Source: Balneolaceae bacterium
Lineage (GTDB): Bacteria; Bacteroidota; Rhodothermia; Balneolales; Balneolaceae
Reading direction: 5' to 3'
DNA length: 64,000 nucleotides
Assembly (NCBI GenBank): GCA_006969905.1
Contig: CP030887.1
Location: 1,240,001 to 1,304,000, forward strand
The notes under the pieces are model-generated. The model was not told the origin of the DNA. It ran no database searches and worked only from the letters and a program-made list of their open reading frames with translations. Positions 43,796 to 52,515 of the stretch are shown in pieces (within the stretch, counting starts at the first letter, position 1; each line of letters starts with the position of its first letter). A program made the position numbers and the translations under genes.

Positions 43796-45055
43796 TTACA
43801 ACTGCAAATCAAACGTCATCTCTTTGCCATCCCTTAAAACCGTAATAGTGGTAAGCTGTCCTTTTTTGAGTTTGTTCAAAGCACCCATATACCCGTAAAT
43901 ATCTGCGAGTTTTTCTCCTCCCAAGCCAATGATAATGTCACCGCCTTTTACCCCGGCTTGTTCTGCTGCACGCCCTTTGGTTACCCCTGTAATCTTCATG
44001 CCTTCACCTTCGTAGCCATAGTCAGGGAGTACTCCTAGTGTGGGACCTTCCAGGCTCATAGAACGTTGTTGTTCGCCCGGTGCTTCTGTGAATGCCAGCT
44101 CGGTTTTATCCAGTTCATCTAACTGTACTACAACCCGGACCAGGTGATGCAGGGCTAATGCAGTACCATTCATATTGATGTATTCAGTATCGTCTGATGG
44201 TCGGTGGTAATCGGCGTGGGTATCTGTGAAATAGTGTAACACAGGAATATCTTTGTAATAGAAACTGGTGTGATCACTGGCACCGGTTCCGTCTTTTACT
44301 AAATTCAGAGTGAGATTCCCGGTATTTGCAGAATCCATGATGGCCTCCCATTTATCTGCGGTTCCGATCCCAAATATCATCAGCTTTTTATCTGTCATAC
44401 GGCCAATCATATCCATGTTGATCATTGCCAAAGCATTATCAAGATCTACGGTTGGATTATCTACATAATGAGCCGAACCAAGAAGGCCCATTTCTTCCCC
44501 GGAAAAGGCAAGAAATAAAATATCTGTTTGAGGCCGGTTCTCAGAGAAGTAATGAGCAAGTTCCAGCAACCCGGCAGTTCCTGAAGCATTGTCATCGGCA
44601 CCATTGTGTATTCTGGGCTCGTCACCACGGTATAGCGAACCGAATTCTCCGTAACCCAAATGATCGTAATGCGCACCAATTATAATCAGTTCATCAGAGT
44701 TTCCTGTTCCCTGTAAAAGCCCAGCCACGTTTTTGGAAAGCCTCTTTTCTCCGGCAGTAGTATCAGTGGAGTGCGGGTTCCGAAGGACAGCTGTATTAAT
44801 AGTGAATTCCTGGAAATAAGTATTGTCATCCCCGGCGGGCTCCAGGTTATAATCCCGGAAAAGATCGGCTATATAGTTGGCAGCTTTGGCCTCATTAGCT
44901 GTACCAGCTTCTCTGCCTTCTAATTCCTCCGAAGCAAAATAAGTGATGTGGGTACTGATGTCGTCAGGGGTAACATCAGGAGAAAAATTGTTGGAAGGAC
45001 TATTAGTACACGAAATAATAATTGTGGCGGATAGCAGGAGAATGAGGCTTTTCAT
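43796..45055 (-). CDS. M28-family zinc aminopeptidase lipoprotein with PDZ domain
   Basis: About 419 residues, lipobox IIISC (Cys16). The M28 catalytic core has GAHYDHLG (His, Asp), GADDNASGTAG (bridging Asp), SGEEMGLLGS (catalytic Glu and Glu ligand), MINMDMIGR (Asp) and the final His in HTDADYH-type sequence (YFTDTHADYHRPSD). A PDZ domain (residues ~330-419, GVTKGRAAEQAGVKGGDIIIGLGG) follows. The protein is a periplasmic or outer-membrane-anchored peptidase. ATG at 45055 begins the lipoprotein signal; an upstream start lacks it. Confidence 0.9.
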   Translation of the reverse strand: MKSLILLLSATIIISCTNSPSNNFSPDVTPDDISTHITYFASEELEGREAGTANEAKAANYIADLFRDYNLEPAGDDNTYFQEFTINTAVLRNPHSTDTTAGEKRLSKNVAGLLQGTGNSDELIIIGAHYDHLGYGEFGSLYRGDEPRIHNGADDNASGTAGLLELAHYFSENRPQTDILFLAFSGEEMGLLGSAHYVDNPTVDLDNALAMINMDMIGRMTDKKLMIFGIGTADKWEAIMDSANTGNLTLNLVKDGTGASDHTSFYYKDIPVLHYFTDTHADYHRPSDDTEYINMNGTALALHHLVRVVVQLDELDKTELAFTEAPGEQQRSMSLEGPTLGVLPDYGYEGEGMKITGVTKGRAAEQAGVKGGDIIIGLGGEKLADIYGYMGALNKLKKGQLTTITVLRDGKEMTFDLQL

Positions 45056-45146
45056 GAAGCTGTTGTATTTGAAAAGTTGGGAATTTTCGTAACTCCAAAA
45101 ATACAAGAATTTTGTGTTTTTTTGATAAATGAATAGGTATTTTTAC

Positions 45147-45236
45147 AAGCACGGTTAGGGGTGTCCTTTCGCAGGACTGAGATTATACCCTAAGAACCTG
45201 ATCCGGATAATACCGGCGGAGGAAAACCTGTTCTAG
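45147..45236 (+). promoter_or_regulatory. TPP (thi-box) riboswitch
   Basis: The thi-box core is present: GGGGTGTCC at the start, CTGAGATTATACCCTAAGAAC, CCTGATCCGGATAATACC, and the closing GCGGAGGAAAACC. This matches the TPP aptamer, with the pyrimidine-sensing CUGAGA and the pyrophosphate-sensing ACCUGAUC-type and GGAUAAUACC segments. It lies upstream of a TonB-dependent receptor, the usual thiamine-uptake arrangement in Bacteroidota. A possible anti-Shine-Dalgarno platform follows (CCTCCTCC at 45251-45258). Confidence 0.95.
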
Positions 45237-45250
45237 TCTCAACATGTTGA

Positions 45251-45290
45251 CCTCCTCCATAAATCAATTTGCAATTTAATTGGAGGAAAA
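45251..45290 (+). promoter_or_regulatory. Riboswitch expression platform, anti-Shine-Dalgarno hairpin
   Basis: TCCTCCA (45253-45259) can pair with the ribosome-binding sequence TGGAGGA (45281-45287) just before the ATG at 45291. The aptamer's closing segment GGAGGA (45218-45223) can pair with TCCTCC (45253-45258) instead. The two pairings are mutually exclusive, as expected for TPP control of translation. No transcription-terminator T-run is present in the leader. Confidence 0.75.
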
Positions 45291-47579
45291 ATGCTTTCAA
45301 AAACATTCATGGCCGCCTCATTTTGGGCAGCCATTTTTACACTATTTTTTACAATAACAGGCAATGCACAGACTGTATCCGGTCGTGTATTTGATGCTGA
45401 AAACGGAAGTCCTCTTACCGGGGTAACTGTTCATATTCCTGGTACAAATATAGGTACTTCTACAAATGCAGACGGCTCTTTTAGCCTGGCAGTTCCTTCC
45501 GGGGAAGAGTACCTGACTTTTAGCTTTGTCGGGTACCGGCCACAAAGAATAAAAATACAGCCAAGCCTGGAAGTGTACCTGCAACCCCGCCAGGATTTGG
45601 AAGAAATCATCATTCGTGGTGTAAGATCGGAGGAAGACAGCCCTGTGACACAAACCACTATTACCAAAGCAGAGGTGGATGCTATTTATAATGGGCAGCA
45701 GCCTGTTTTTTATCTCGAAGAATTAAGCCCGGCTGTTTTCTCTTTTTCAGAATCGGGAACAAAGCTTGCCAATTACGGGAGTATGCGCCTGAGAGGAATA
45801 AACCAGGAGAGGATAAATATCACACTCAATGGAATTCCGCTTAATGATATGATTGATCATGGGGTGTTCTTTTCGAATTTTACCGATATAGGTAACAGTT
45901 TTGAGTCGGTTCAAATTCAGCGCGGAGCAGGTACCAGCAGTAATGGCGTTGCTTCTTATGCGGGTTCCATCAATTTTGAATCTATTAACCTGGAAGAGCT
46001 TGGCCAGGGTGGACAGGTAGAAATGGGTGTGGGTTCTTTTCAAACCTATCGCTTAAATACGAGTTTATCATCCGGGATGATTGCTGACAAGTGGTCTTTT
46101 TATGGAAGCTATAGCAATATCGAATCAGATGGTTTCAGGTATAATACAAGCACTAAATCTCATTCCTTCTTCTTTTCAGGGGGATATTTTGGTGAAAAGG
46201 ATTTGATCAAGGTAACAGCATTTGATGCCCGCTCAAAAAATGGGCTTGGTTATCTTGCAATAGCAGAGAGCGACCTGGAGAATGATCCAAGAACAAACTA
46301 CCTGAATGAAAATGATAAGGATGATTTTGGCCAGCGCTTTGTACAGTTGCAGCACACCCGTATTTTTAATGAGTACTTTTCAACCAATGCATCACTTTAT
46401 TACGGGGAGTCATCAGGAGATTACTTCTTTACTTTTGAAAATCCGGATGCAACCCTTTCACAAATCAACTTTCCCTTGCAGAATAATCATTATGGGTTCC
46501 TTATAAACGGTTTTTATGAGAATGAGGGATGGAAACTTAGTTCCGGTATTCATGCTTACTTGTTTGAGCGGACTAATGAGGAGTCAAATACCCCCGATTT
46601 CGAAAACCCGTACTACAGGGAAACTTCTGGTAAGAGTGAATTCAGTTGGTTTGGTAAAGCTGAATGGACAAAAGACAGGGTTTCTGTTTATGGAGATGTG
46701 CAATGGAGAACCATGGAATTGGCCATTCAGCCGGATTATGATTTTATCGGAACCGCTCCGGAGGGAGACATTATTAAGAACTGGAGCTTTTTGAACCTGG
46801 GGATTGGGATAAACTATGTTTTCAGTCCGGTTATTTCGGGGTATGCTTCCTTTGGAAGAGTAGGCCGGGAACCTACCAAAATTGACATAATCGGAGGCTT
46901 TACTTTGGGAGCAGATAACCTTGCTTTAGCCAGGAGCGAAGCATTTACGCCTGAATATGTGAACGATTACGAAGCAGGTCTGAAGCTCACAAAGCAAGAC
47001 CTCAAGCTTAAGCTGAACTACTTTTATATGGATTTCCAGGATGAAATAGCTCCCATTGGAGAAGTGATAGCTTTTGGCGTACAACGCAGAAGTAACATTG
47101 CCAACAGCTTCAGAACGGGAGTTGAAATGGAATGGAGCTATTTTCCAATTCAGAAGTTTTCTATACAAGGAAATGTGGCTTACCTGAAAAGTGAAATAGA
47201 AGCATTTACCACAAAAGGAACTACTTATAGGGACAGGGTTCCTGTGTTAAGTCCTGAATGGATCGTGAATAACTCCATCAATATATATCCTGTTAAAGAT
47301 TTTACAGTAAGGCTTTCATCAAACTATGTAAGCGAATCTTTTCTGGAATTAACCAATGATCCGGCATATACACTTCCGTCCTTTTTTGTACTCAACTCCT
47401 CGATGGTATATGAGTTTAAAAATGTGGAGATCAGCCTTGATGTGAACAACTTAACCGATAAAAACTTCTATTCAAGCGGAGCCCCGGTTGATCTGGATTT
47501 TGACGGAACTAATGACGAACCGGGTTATTTTGTGAATGCCGGACGAAATGTATTCTTTCAGTTAAAATGGAGTTTTTAA
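45291..47579 (+). CDS. TonB-dependent receptor, probable thiamine/precursor importer
   Basis: A 762-residue outer-membrane receptor: signal peptide (cleavage after GNAQ), carboxypeptidase-regulatory-like domain (VSGRVFDAENGSPLTGVTVHI, residues ~28-100), plug domain (RLRGINQERINITLNGIPLND and VQIQRGAGTSSNGVASYAGSI) and a C-terminal 22-strand barrel ending FFQLKWSF. The final Phe and VKLNNLTDKNFYS-type TonB-box strand are typical. The TPP riboswitch upstream and its position indicate uptake of thiamine or a thiamine precursor, an established link in Bacteroidota. No inner-membrane PnuT partner lies next to it; a convergent CotH gene follows after 4 bases. Confidence 0.9.
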   Translation: MLSKTFMAASFWAAIFTLFFTITGNAQTVSGRVFDAENGSPLTGVTVHIPGTNIGTSTNADGSFSLAVPSGEEYLTFSFVGYRPQRIKIQPSLEVYLQPRQDLEEIIIRGVRSEEDSPVTQTTITKAEVDAIYNGQQPVFYLEELSPAVFSFSESGTKLANYGSMRLRGINQERINITLNGIPLNDMIDHGVFFSNFTDIGNSFESVQIQRGAGTSSNGVASYAGSINFESINLEELGQGGQVEMGVGSFQTYRLNTSLSSGMIADKWSFYGSYSNIESDGFRYNTSTKSHSFFFSGGYFGEKDLIKVTAFDARSKNGLGYLAIAESDLENDPRTNYLNENDKDDFGQRFVQLQHTRIFNEYFSTNASLYYGESSGDYFFTFENPDATLSQINFPLQNNHYGFLINGFYENEGWKLSSGIHAYLFERTNEESNTPDFENPYYRETSGKSEFSWFGKAEWTKDRVSVYGDVQWRTMELAIQPDYDFIGTAPEGDIIKNWSFLNLGIGINYVFSPVISGYASFGRVGREPTKIDIIGGFTLGADNLALARSEAFTPEYVNDYEAGLKLTKQDLKLKLNYFYMDFQDEIAPIGEVIAFGVQRRSNIANSFRTGVEMEWSYFPIQKFSIQGNVAYLKSEIEAFTTKGTTYRDRVPVLSPEWIVNNSINIYPVKDFTVRLSSNYVSESFLELTNDPAYTLPSFFVLNSSMVYEFKNVEISLDVNNLTDKNFYSSGAPVDLDFDGTNDEPGYFVNAGRNVFFQLKWSF

Positions 47580-47583
47580 AAAG

Positions 47584-49914
47584 CTACTTAATAAGCAGCA
47601 GCTTTTTGGTGGACGTAAACCCATTGGTGGTCAGGCGATAAAGATATATCCCGCTTGAAAGTTCAGAAGCATCAAATCGAACGGTGTGTTGACCTGCGCT
47701 ATACGGAGCATTTACTATATCAGTCACTTTTTGCCCATTAATAGTAAATAATTCTATAGAGACATTTGATGCTTCTGTTAAACTGAACGGAATAATGGTT
47801 ACAGGATTGAATGGGTTTGGATAGTTTTGAGATAACGAAGGCTCAAGAGGTATATCCAGGTCTGTTTCATTTGAAACAACCCCGCCATTTGATGTGCCCG
47901 GTGTTGGCTTTGCAAAAGTAACAAAGGTGCTTCCTCCATCCGGTTGTCGTCCATAAGAAACATCAGTGGTTTGCTCACCAAAAGTAAAAGCATCTACAGT
48001 AACTAAAGAGCCGCCTTCATTTTTAAACAATCCGGCATCTTCACCTGCTTTTCGCAGGTTAAAAGAGGCATGCATCGGGCCTTCTTCCTCATCATTATCT
48101 ACCCAAACAAGAAGAAAACCTTTTGGGGGAATAGTAGTATCCGGAAAAGCCCACTTGTCCTTTTCAGACAAATCATCGGTTAAATAATACCCCGACATGT
48201 TTACCTGGGTATCGCCACTATTATATATTTCAAGCCAATCGGGATAGGAGCCACTTTCGTCCTGGATGGTTGAACTATTACTTGCCATAAGCTCATTAAT
48301 AAATAATGGAGAAGAACTCTTGCGAACATTTTCTGTAATTACCCGGTCAGGATCGGTTGGGAAGCGTTGTGTTTTATCTTCCTGGTCAGTTGCTTCAATA
48401 AATATATCTACATCGCCTTCAAATGAATCCAGCAAAATCATACCTGTAAAAGTACCGTCCCCGGCTTTTTCATCAAGTCCAAGTCCATCGTCTTTTAATT
48501 CGATGGAGTTACTGGAAGGATTATTATAAGTGGCAATAACTGTTACCTGGTCATCATCAAAAACATCAGCAGTCACAATGACCATATCCTCATTATTATC
48601 CAGGACAGAATAAGCTTCTGCCCAATGGATCACCGGGGTAATGTTTTGAAATGAAACCTGGTTTAGGGCAGACCATTTTCTGGACGATATATATCCTTTC
48701 AGACCATATTTCACATGATCTCCTATTGCGGATGTATATGAATCATTGAATTGGTTTATTGTATAACCATAATCCAGGGTCCTGAAAGTGTCTTCTTCAG
48801 CAGCATCCTGGATCATAGCTTTTAGCCTGTCAATTTCAGGATAAAGAACCTGATCCGTGAACGTACTTTCTATGAACTCATTGATATAAAAGTGAAGACG
48901 GTTTTTGTATTCCGGTACATTCAGAATACGGTCAGTGAGGGGGCGGCTTTCATCGGGATGTCCCCAATTGTTTATATCACGGGTACCCCAGTCAAGTTCA
49001 GTCGGATAAATAGCAGACCAATAGATTCCAAAAGTATTATCGTAATCATAAGGGATGAATTCGAACCTGTTTTTGGAAAGGTTATGATAGAGGTAATAAT
49101 TATTCTTGTTGAACATGTAATTATCCCACATACCCGTCAGCATATCTACGGCCATCCATCGTAATACCCCATCCACATTAATGTAATTCTCAATCTCTTT
49201 TTCAAATTCTTCGTCTGATGAGAACTCCAAAAATCCGATTAATGCAGCGAGATTGGAGTAATTATCCGTTTCTTCATTTATTGTAAGATCATAGGCTCTT
49301 CTGCCATCGTGCTCAAATTTATACTCATTAGGATCACCGCCCCTGTAGGTCAGGTCGGCAGGCCAAAGGCATTTGAATAAATCTCCCTCATTATTACCAA
49401 AATGACGTTGTACGAACTCATTATCTATATGCTCAACATTTATATACAATCCTCTGTACTCGTCATTTACATACAATTTCACATGATTGGCCCTGGGTGC
49501 TGCAACTCCCGCAGCATCAAAAATATCCCAGCTTAGTTTTGATCGTATAATACTAGGGTCATTATGCTCACCATTAATGTTAAGCTTATCCAGTCCACGA
49601 TATTCCCTGCCCGGTACAAATGTATTGAATGAAACTTTGAAAGATTTCTTTGCTGAAACTCTTGATGTATTCCCCCTGAGCCTGAAACCTACATTTTCAA
49701 CTGTTTCAGTTTCATTTCCTTTAATCATAGTAAAAGTTGCAGGGTATTCCTCGTAACTGTATACATCAGAGAGGATTTGATCAAAATCAGCAGGGTCGAG
49801 GTCTATATGTATTTCTGGTAAAACCGAATCATCAAACACCCAGCCTGATTGTGCATGAGTAAAACTACCTGCAAATGAAATGAAAAGTATAAATGTTAAT
49901 ATGCGCTGATTCAT
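47584..49914 (-). CDS. CotH kinase-family secreted protein with lamin-tail and T9SS sorting domains
   Basis: A 776-residue protein: signal peptide (cleavage after THAQ), CotH domain (GFRLRGNTSRVSAKKSFKVSF, RANHVKLYVNDEYRGLYINVEH, FEFIPYDYDNTFGI with the DYDNTFG kinase-like metal motif), an interdomain beta module, a lamin-tail domain (FINELMASNSSTIQDESG, DWLEIYNSGD) and a type A T9SS sorting domain (NYPNPFNPVTI). CotH proteins are atypical protein kinases in spore formers; in Bacteroidota they occur as large secreted proteins of unclear role. It probably ends on the cell surface or is released. Confidence 0.88.
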   Translation of the reverse strand: MNQRILTFILFISFAGSFTHAQSGWVFDDSVLPEIHIDLDPADFDQILSDVYSYEEYPATFTMIKGNETETVENVGFRLRGNTSRVSAKKSFKVSFNTFVPGREYRGLDKLNINGEHNDPSIIRSKLSWDIFDAAGVAAPRANHVKLYVNDEYRGLYINVEHIDNEFVQRHFGNNEGDLFKCLWPADLTYRGGDPNEYKFEHDGRRAYDLTINEETDNYSNLAALIGFLEFSSDEEFEKEIENYINVDGVLRWMAVDMLTGMWDNYMFNKNNYYLYHNLSKNRFEFIPYDYDNTFGIYWSAIYPTELDWGTRDINNWGHPDESRPLTDRILNVPEYKNRLHFYINEFIESTFTDQVLYPEIDRLKAMIQDAAEEDTFRTLDYGYTINQFNDSYTSAIGDHVKYGLKGYISSRKWSALNQVSFQNITPVIHWAEAYSVLDNNEDMVIVTADVFDDDQVTVIATYNNPSSNSIELKDDGLGLDEKAGDGTFTGMILLDSFEGDVDIFIEATDQEDKTQRFPTDPDRVITENVRKSSSPLFINELMASNSSTIQDESGSYPDWLEIYNSGDTQVNMSGYYLTDDLSEKDKWAFPDTTIPPKGFLLVWVDNDEEEGPMHASFNLRKAGEDAGLFKNEGGSLVTVDAFTFGEQTTDVSYGRQPDGGSTFVTFAKPTPGTSNGGVVSNETDLDIPLEPSLSQNYPNPFNPVTIIPFSLTEASNVSIELFTINGQKVTDIVNAPYSAGQHTVRFDASELSSGIYLYRLTTNGFTSTKKLLLIK

Positions 49915-49932
49915 TTTTTTAAAATATGGAAT

Positions 49933-49966
49933 AAAAAAAGGCGCCCTGTAACCAGGGCACCTTTTA
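49933..49966 (-). terminator. Rho-independent terminator of the DUF2911 gene
   Basis: Minus-strand hairpin GGTGCCCTG/CAGGGCGCC (one G-U pair) with a 4-base loop and a T-run of about seven, 20 bases after the DUF2911 stop. The flanking AAAA/TTTT on the other side could give some plus-strand activity. Confidence 0.88.
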
Positions 49967-49987
49967 AAGTACAGAATAAAACGAATT

Positions 49988-50539
49988 TTATTTTACAGAA
50001 ATAGGAACGGCAACTTTTGTTGTTCCCCAATGCAGGTTCAGATGTGCTTTTTCAGAAGAAAGAGTGTCGAAGAAAATAGTAAAATGCTCTGCCTTAGGGG
50101 CATCGTTTACTACTACTGCAGCAGGTACGCGAACCACATCCATAGCTTCATCGTACTGGGTGCCCCAACTCATTTTGCTATTTATGATAATTGTCCATTC
50201 ATTTTTTCCGGGAATGGTGTAAAGGGAATAGGTACCGGCTTTTACTTCTTTGTCTCCTACCATCACATCACCAGAAAAGGTAATGGCGGTTGATTCATTC
50301 GCACCTGTTCGCCACCATTTTCCGGTTGGGGCCAGTTGAGATCCATCAGCGAAATAAGTACGGTCTTTAAGGGCAGGTCGCCCATAAGTGATGGATACCG
50401 TAGTTGTGCCAATATCCTGGCTTACAGCCGCATTCGGGCTGGGTCGGTCTTGTGTGCGTCTTTCTTGTGCATAAGATGCATCCAGAGAAAGCATGATTGC
50501 GAAAACAGCACAAACCGCAATTTTTAACATTGATTTCAT
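49988..50539 (-). CDS. Exported DUF2911-family protein
   Basis: About 183 residues with a signal peptide (cleavage after ASYAQ). The DUF2911 core is clear: VSITYGRPALKDRTYF, PTGKWWRTGANESTAITFS, VKAGTYSLYTIPGKNEWTIIIN and a final LNLHWGTTKVAVPI strand. The family is common in Bacteroidota, with an unknown, probably beta-sandwich, binding function. ATG at 50539 gives the signal peptide. The upstream amidohydrolase gene ends 17 bases before it, so the two may share a transcript that ends at the terminator at 49933-49966. Confidence 0.88.
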   Translation of the reverse strand: MKSMLKIAVCAVFAIMLSLDASYAQERRTQDRPSPNAAVSQDIGTTTVSITYGRPALKDRTYFADGSQLAPTGKWWRTGANESTAITFSGDVMVGDKEVKAGTYSLYTIPGKNEWTIIINSKMSWGTQYDEAMDVVRVPAAVVVNDAPKAEHFTIFFDTLSSEKAHLNLHWGTTKVAVPISVK

Positions 50540-50555
50540 GGTAATATAAATTTGG

Positions 50556-51659
50556 TTAGTTATTTGGGAATAAGGAAGCATCAATATCGGGGATGATTTT
50601 TAATGCATTCTTGTAATACACTTTTTGTAACACTTCATTTGGAAGATTCAATCCATACATTTTCCAAAAAGCATGGCGTTTTCTGAAATAGTCGAAATAT
50701 TCATCATCTGACTCTAATACCCTGAAGTAAGTATGAAATTCTTTTGGCCGGTACGTATCCTTTCCAAATAAAATGCGATCCTGGTATTTAATGAAGAAAT
50801 CCCGGGCAAAACGAGGCTGGCGTCCAAGTTCAGCTATTACGGCTGCAATTTCAGTATACACATTTGGAAACTCATCCAGGTGACGGCCTAACCGTTCAAG
50901 ATCGTTAGCCATCCAGCCCAGGTGCGCATTAATAAAGGTGGTATTGGGGTGTTTTTTGAAAACATTCCATTGTTCCTGCATCACGGTTTCCCAATCGGGA
51001 TATTTAGTGGAATCGCCCCGGTGACGGCTTGGAAATTGCTTCATTTCCAGCCAGCGTTCATTTTTCTCATCTACAGGAGCCCAGAACACGGCAGGCTCTC
51101 CTGTGTGAATTAAAACCGGCATGCCCAGTTCTCCGGCTTTTGCCCAGACGGGATCAATCCGGGGATCATCTGTTTGTATCCTTTTTCCGTTGGAATCCAG
51201 GACAGTAAGCCCAAGATTCTTGAAAATTTTTACTCCCCTTGCTCCATTATTATAGTCTTCTTGCAACTGTTTGACAGCACGATCTGTCCAGTCCGGCTCA
51301 TCCATTCCGCTAAAATTGATATTAGCGAATACCACAAATCTTCCCGGTGCCTGTTTCTTTGCTGCATCAACCATTTGTTTAAGAGCATCTCCCGAGCGCC
51401 CGCTAAGATTAACCAATACATTCATATTGAGGGAATCCATTTCGGAAGCGGTCTTTTTCAGATCCATGGTAGCCATACGCCATAGATGACTGTGTATATC
51501 AATGAAAGGGTATTTGGCTTTTGTAATTTCTGACCCGGGTACCACCAAAGTTGAAATAGGGTCATATTCTTCAAAGGTCATGGTTGTATCAAATTGCTGA
51601 GCATGACCGGGCAACCAAACCACACACAAACCGGAAAGGAACAGGGCTATTTTTTTCAT
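50556..51659 (-). CDS. Exported amidohydrolase (TIM-barrel metal-dependent hydrolase)
   Basis: About 367 residues with a signal peptide (cleavage after GHAQ). The metal-dependent TIM-barrel core is shown by FIDIHSHLW (HxH), the GVKIFKNLGL lysine strand, LIHTGEPAVFW (His), FINAHLGWM (His), and LFGKDTY near the final Asp. The layout is that of the amidohydrolase_2 group, which hydrolyses or decarboxylates small ring or carboxylate compounds. The substrate is unknown. ATG at 51659 is chosen for the signal peptide. Confidence 0.87.
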   Translation of the reverse strand: MKKIALFLSGLCVVWLPGHAQQFDTTMTFEEYDPISTLVVPGSEITKAKYPFIDIHSHLWRMATMDLKKTASEMDSLNMNVLVNLSGRSGDALKQMVDAAKKQAPGRFVVFANINFSGMDEPDWTDRAVKQLQEDYNNGARGVKIFKNLGLTVLDSNGKRIQTDDPRIDPVWAKAGELGMPVLIHTGEPAVFWAPVDEKNERWLEMKQFPSRHRGDSTKYPDWETVMQEQWNVFKKHPNTTFINAHLGWMANDLERLGRHLDEFPNVYTEIAAVIAELGRQPRFARDFFIKYQDRILFGKDTYRPKEFHTYFRVLESDDEYFDYFRKRHAFWKMYGLNLPNEVLQKVYYKNALKIIPDIDASLFPNN

Positions 51660-51721
51660 GCGGTTATAATAACCAAGATGATTCAAATGCACTATCAAAA
51701 AAATGAAAAACCCAGGTAAAT

Positions 51722-51748
51722 AAAAAAGCCCTATTTTAAGGGCTTTTT
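51722..51748 (-). terminator. Rho-independent terminator of msrA
   Basis: AAAAAGCCCT pairs with AGGGCTTTTT around a 6-base loop just after the msrA stop, with a T-run on the minus strand. Confidence 0.85.
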
Positions 51749-51749
51749 G

Positions 51750-52364
51750 CTATGAATCCTTAAGCAAGTGCTTAAAATCTTTTTTGAACTTTGCCACTTT
51801 AGGTGCTATTACATAGGAACAGTACCCTGCATTCGGGTTATTTTCAAAATAGTTTTGGTGATAATTTTCAGCTACATAGTAATTTTCAAGTGGCTCAATG
51901 GTAGTTACAATGGGGTCATCCCACAGCCCGGAAGCATCTGTCTTCTTTAATGACGCTTCTGCAATCTTCTTTTGTTCTTCGGAATGATAAAAAATGACGG
52001 ACCGGTACATTGGGCCAATGTCATTACCTTGTCGGTTTAGTGTGGTAGGGTTGTGTGTATGCCAGAGTACCTCAAGTAACTCTGTATAAGAAATTATTTC
52101 CGGATTGAACAACACCCTGGCCACTTCAGCATGCCCTGTCCTGCCCGTAGTTACTTCTTTATAAGATGGGTTTTCGACATGTCCGCCTGAATAGCCAGAT
52201 TCTACATGTACTACCCCTTCTACAAGGTCGTAAATAGCTTCGACGCACCAAAAACAGCCTGCGCCAAAAGTTGCTTCTTCTAATTTTTTATCCATGTTTT
52301 GTGCAAATGTTAGATTCGACAGAGCCGCCAAAAGTGCGGTTGTAAAAATTGTTTTTAGCATCAT
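51750..52364 (-). CDS. msrA: Peptide-methionine (S)-S-oxide reductase, exported
   Basis: A 204-residue protein with an N-terminal signal peptide (cleavage near LTFAQ) and the MsrA catalytic motif GCFWC (active Cys37), then GYSGGHVENPSYKEVTTGRTGHAEV, HTHNPTTLNRQGND and the C-terminal Cys in NAGYCSYVI as resolving cysteine. It reduces S-oxidised methionine in envelope proteins, probably with an outside thiol supply. Alone on its transcript, with a terminator right behind it. A second start codon, ATG at 52361, is equally possible. Confidence 0.93.
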   Translation of the reverse strand: MMLKTIFTTALLAALSNLTFAQNMDKKLEEATFGAGCFWCVEAIYDLVEGVVHVESGYSGGHVENPSYKEVTTGRTGHAEVARVLFNPEIISYTELLEVLWHTHNPTTLNRQGNDIGPMYRSVIFYHSEEQKKIAEASLKKTDASGLWDDPIVTTIEPLENYYVAENYHQNYFENNPNAGYCSYVIAPKVAKFKKDFKHLLKDS

Positions 52365-52515
52365 TGTTTGATTTTGTTTTACCAGATGATAAAAAACGGA
52401 TTTTATGTCATTTTAATATCACAAATGTATAACAATTAGAAGAAGAGAATTCATTTCATCTCAAAACTATAAAATGCTTTTAGTAATTTGTGTGCAACAT
52501 TTAAAATTTTAAGCA

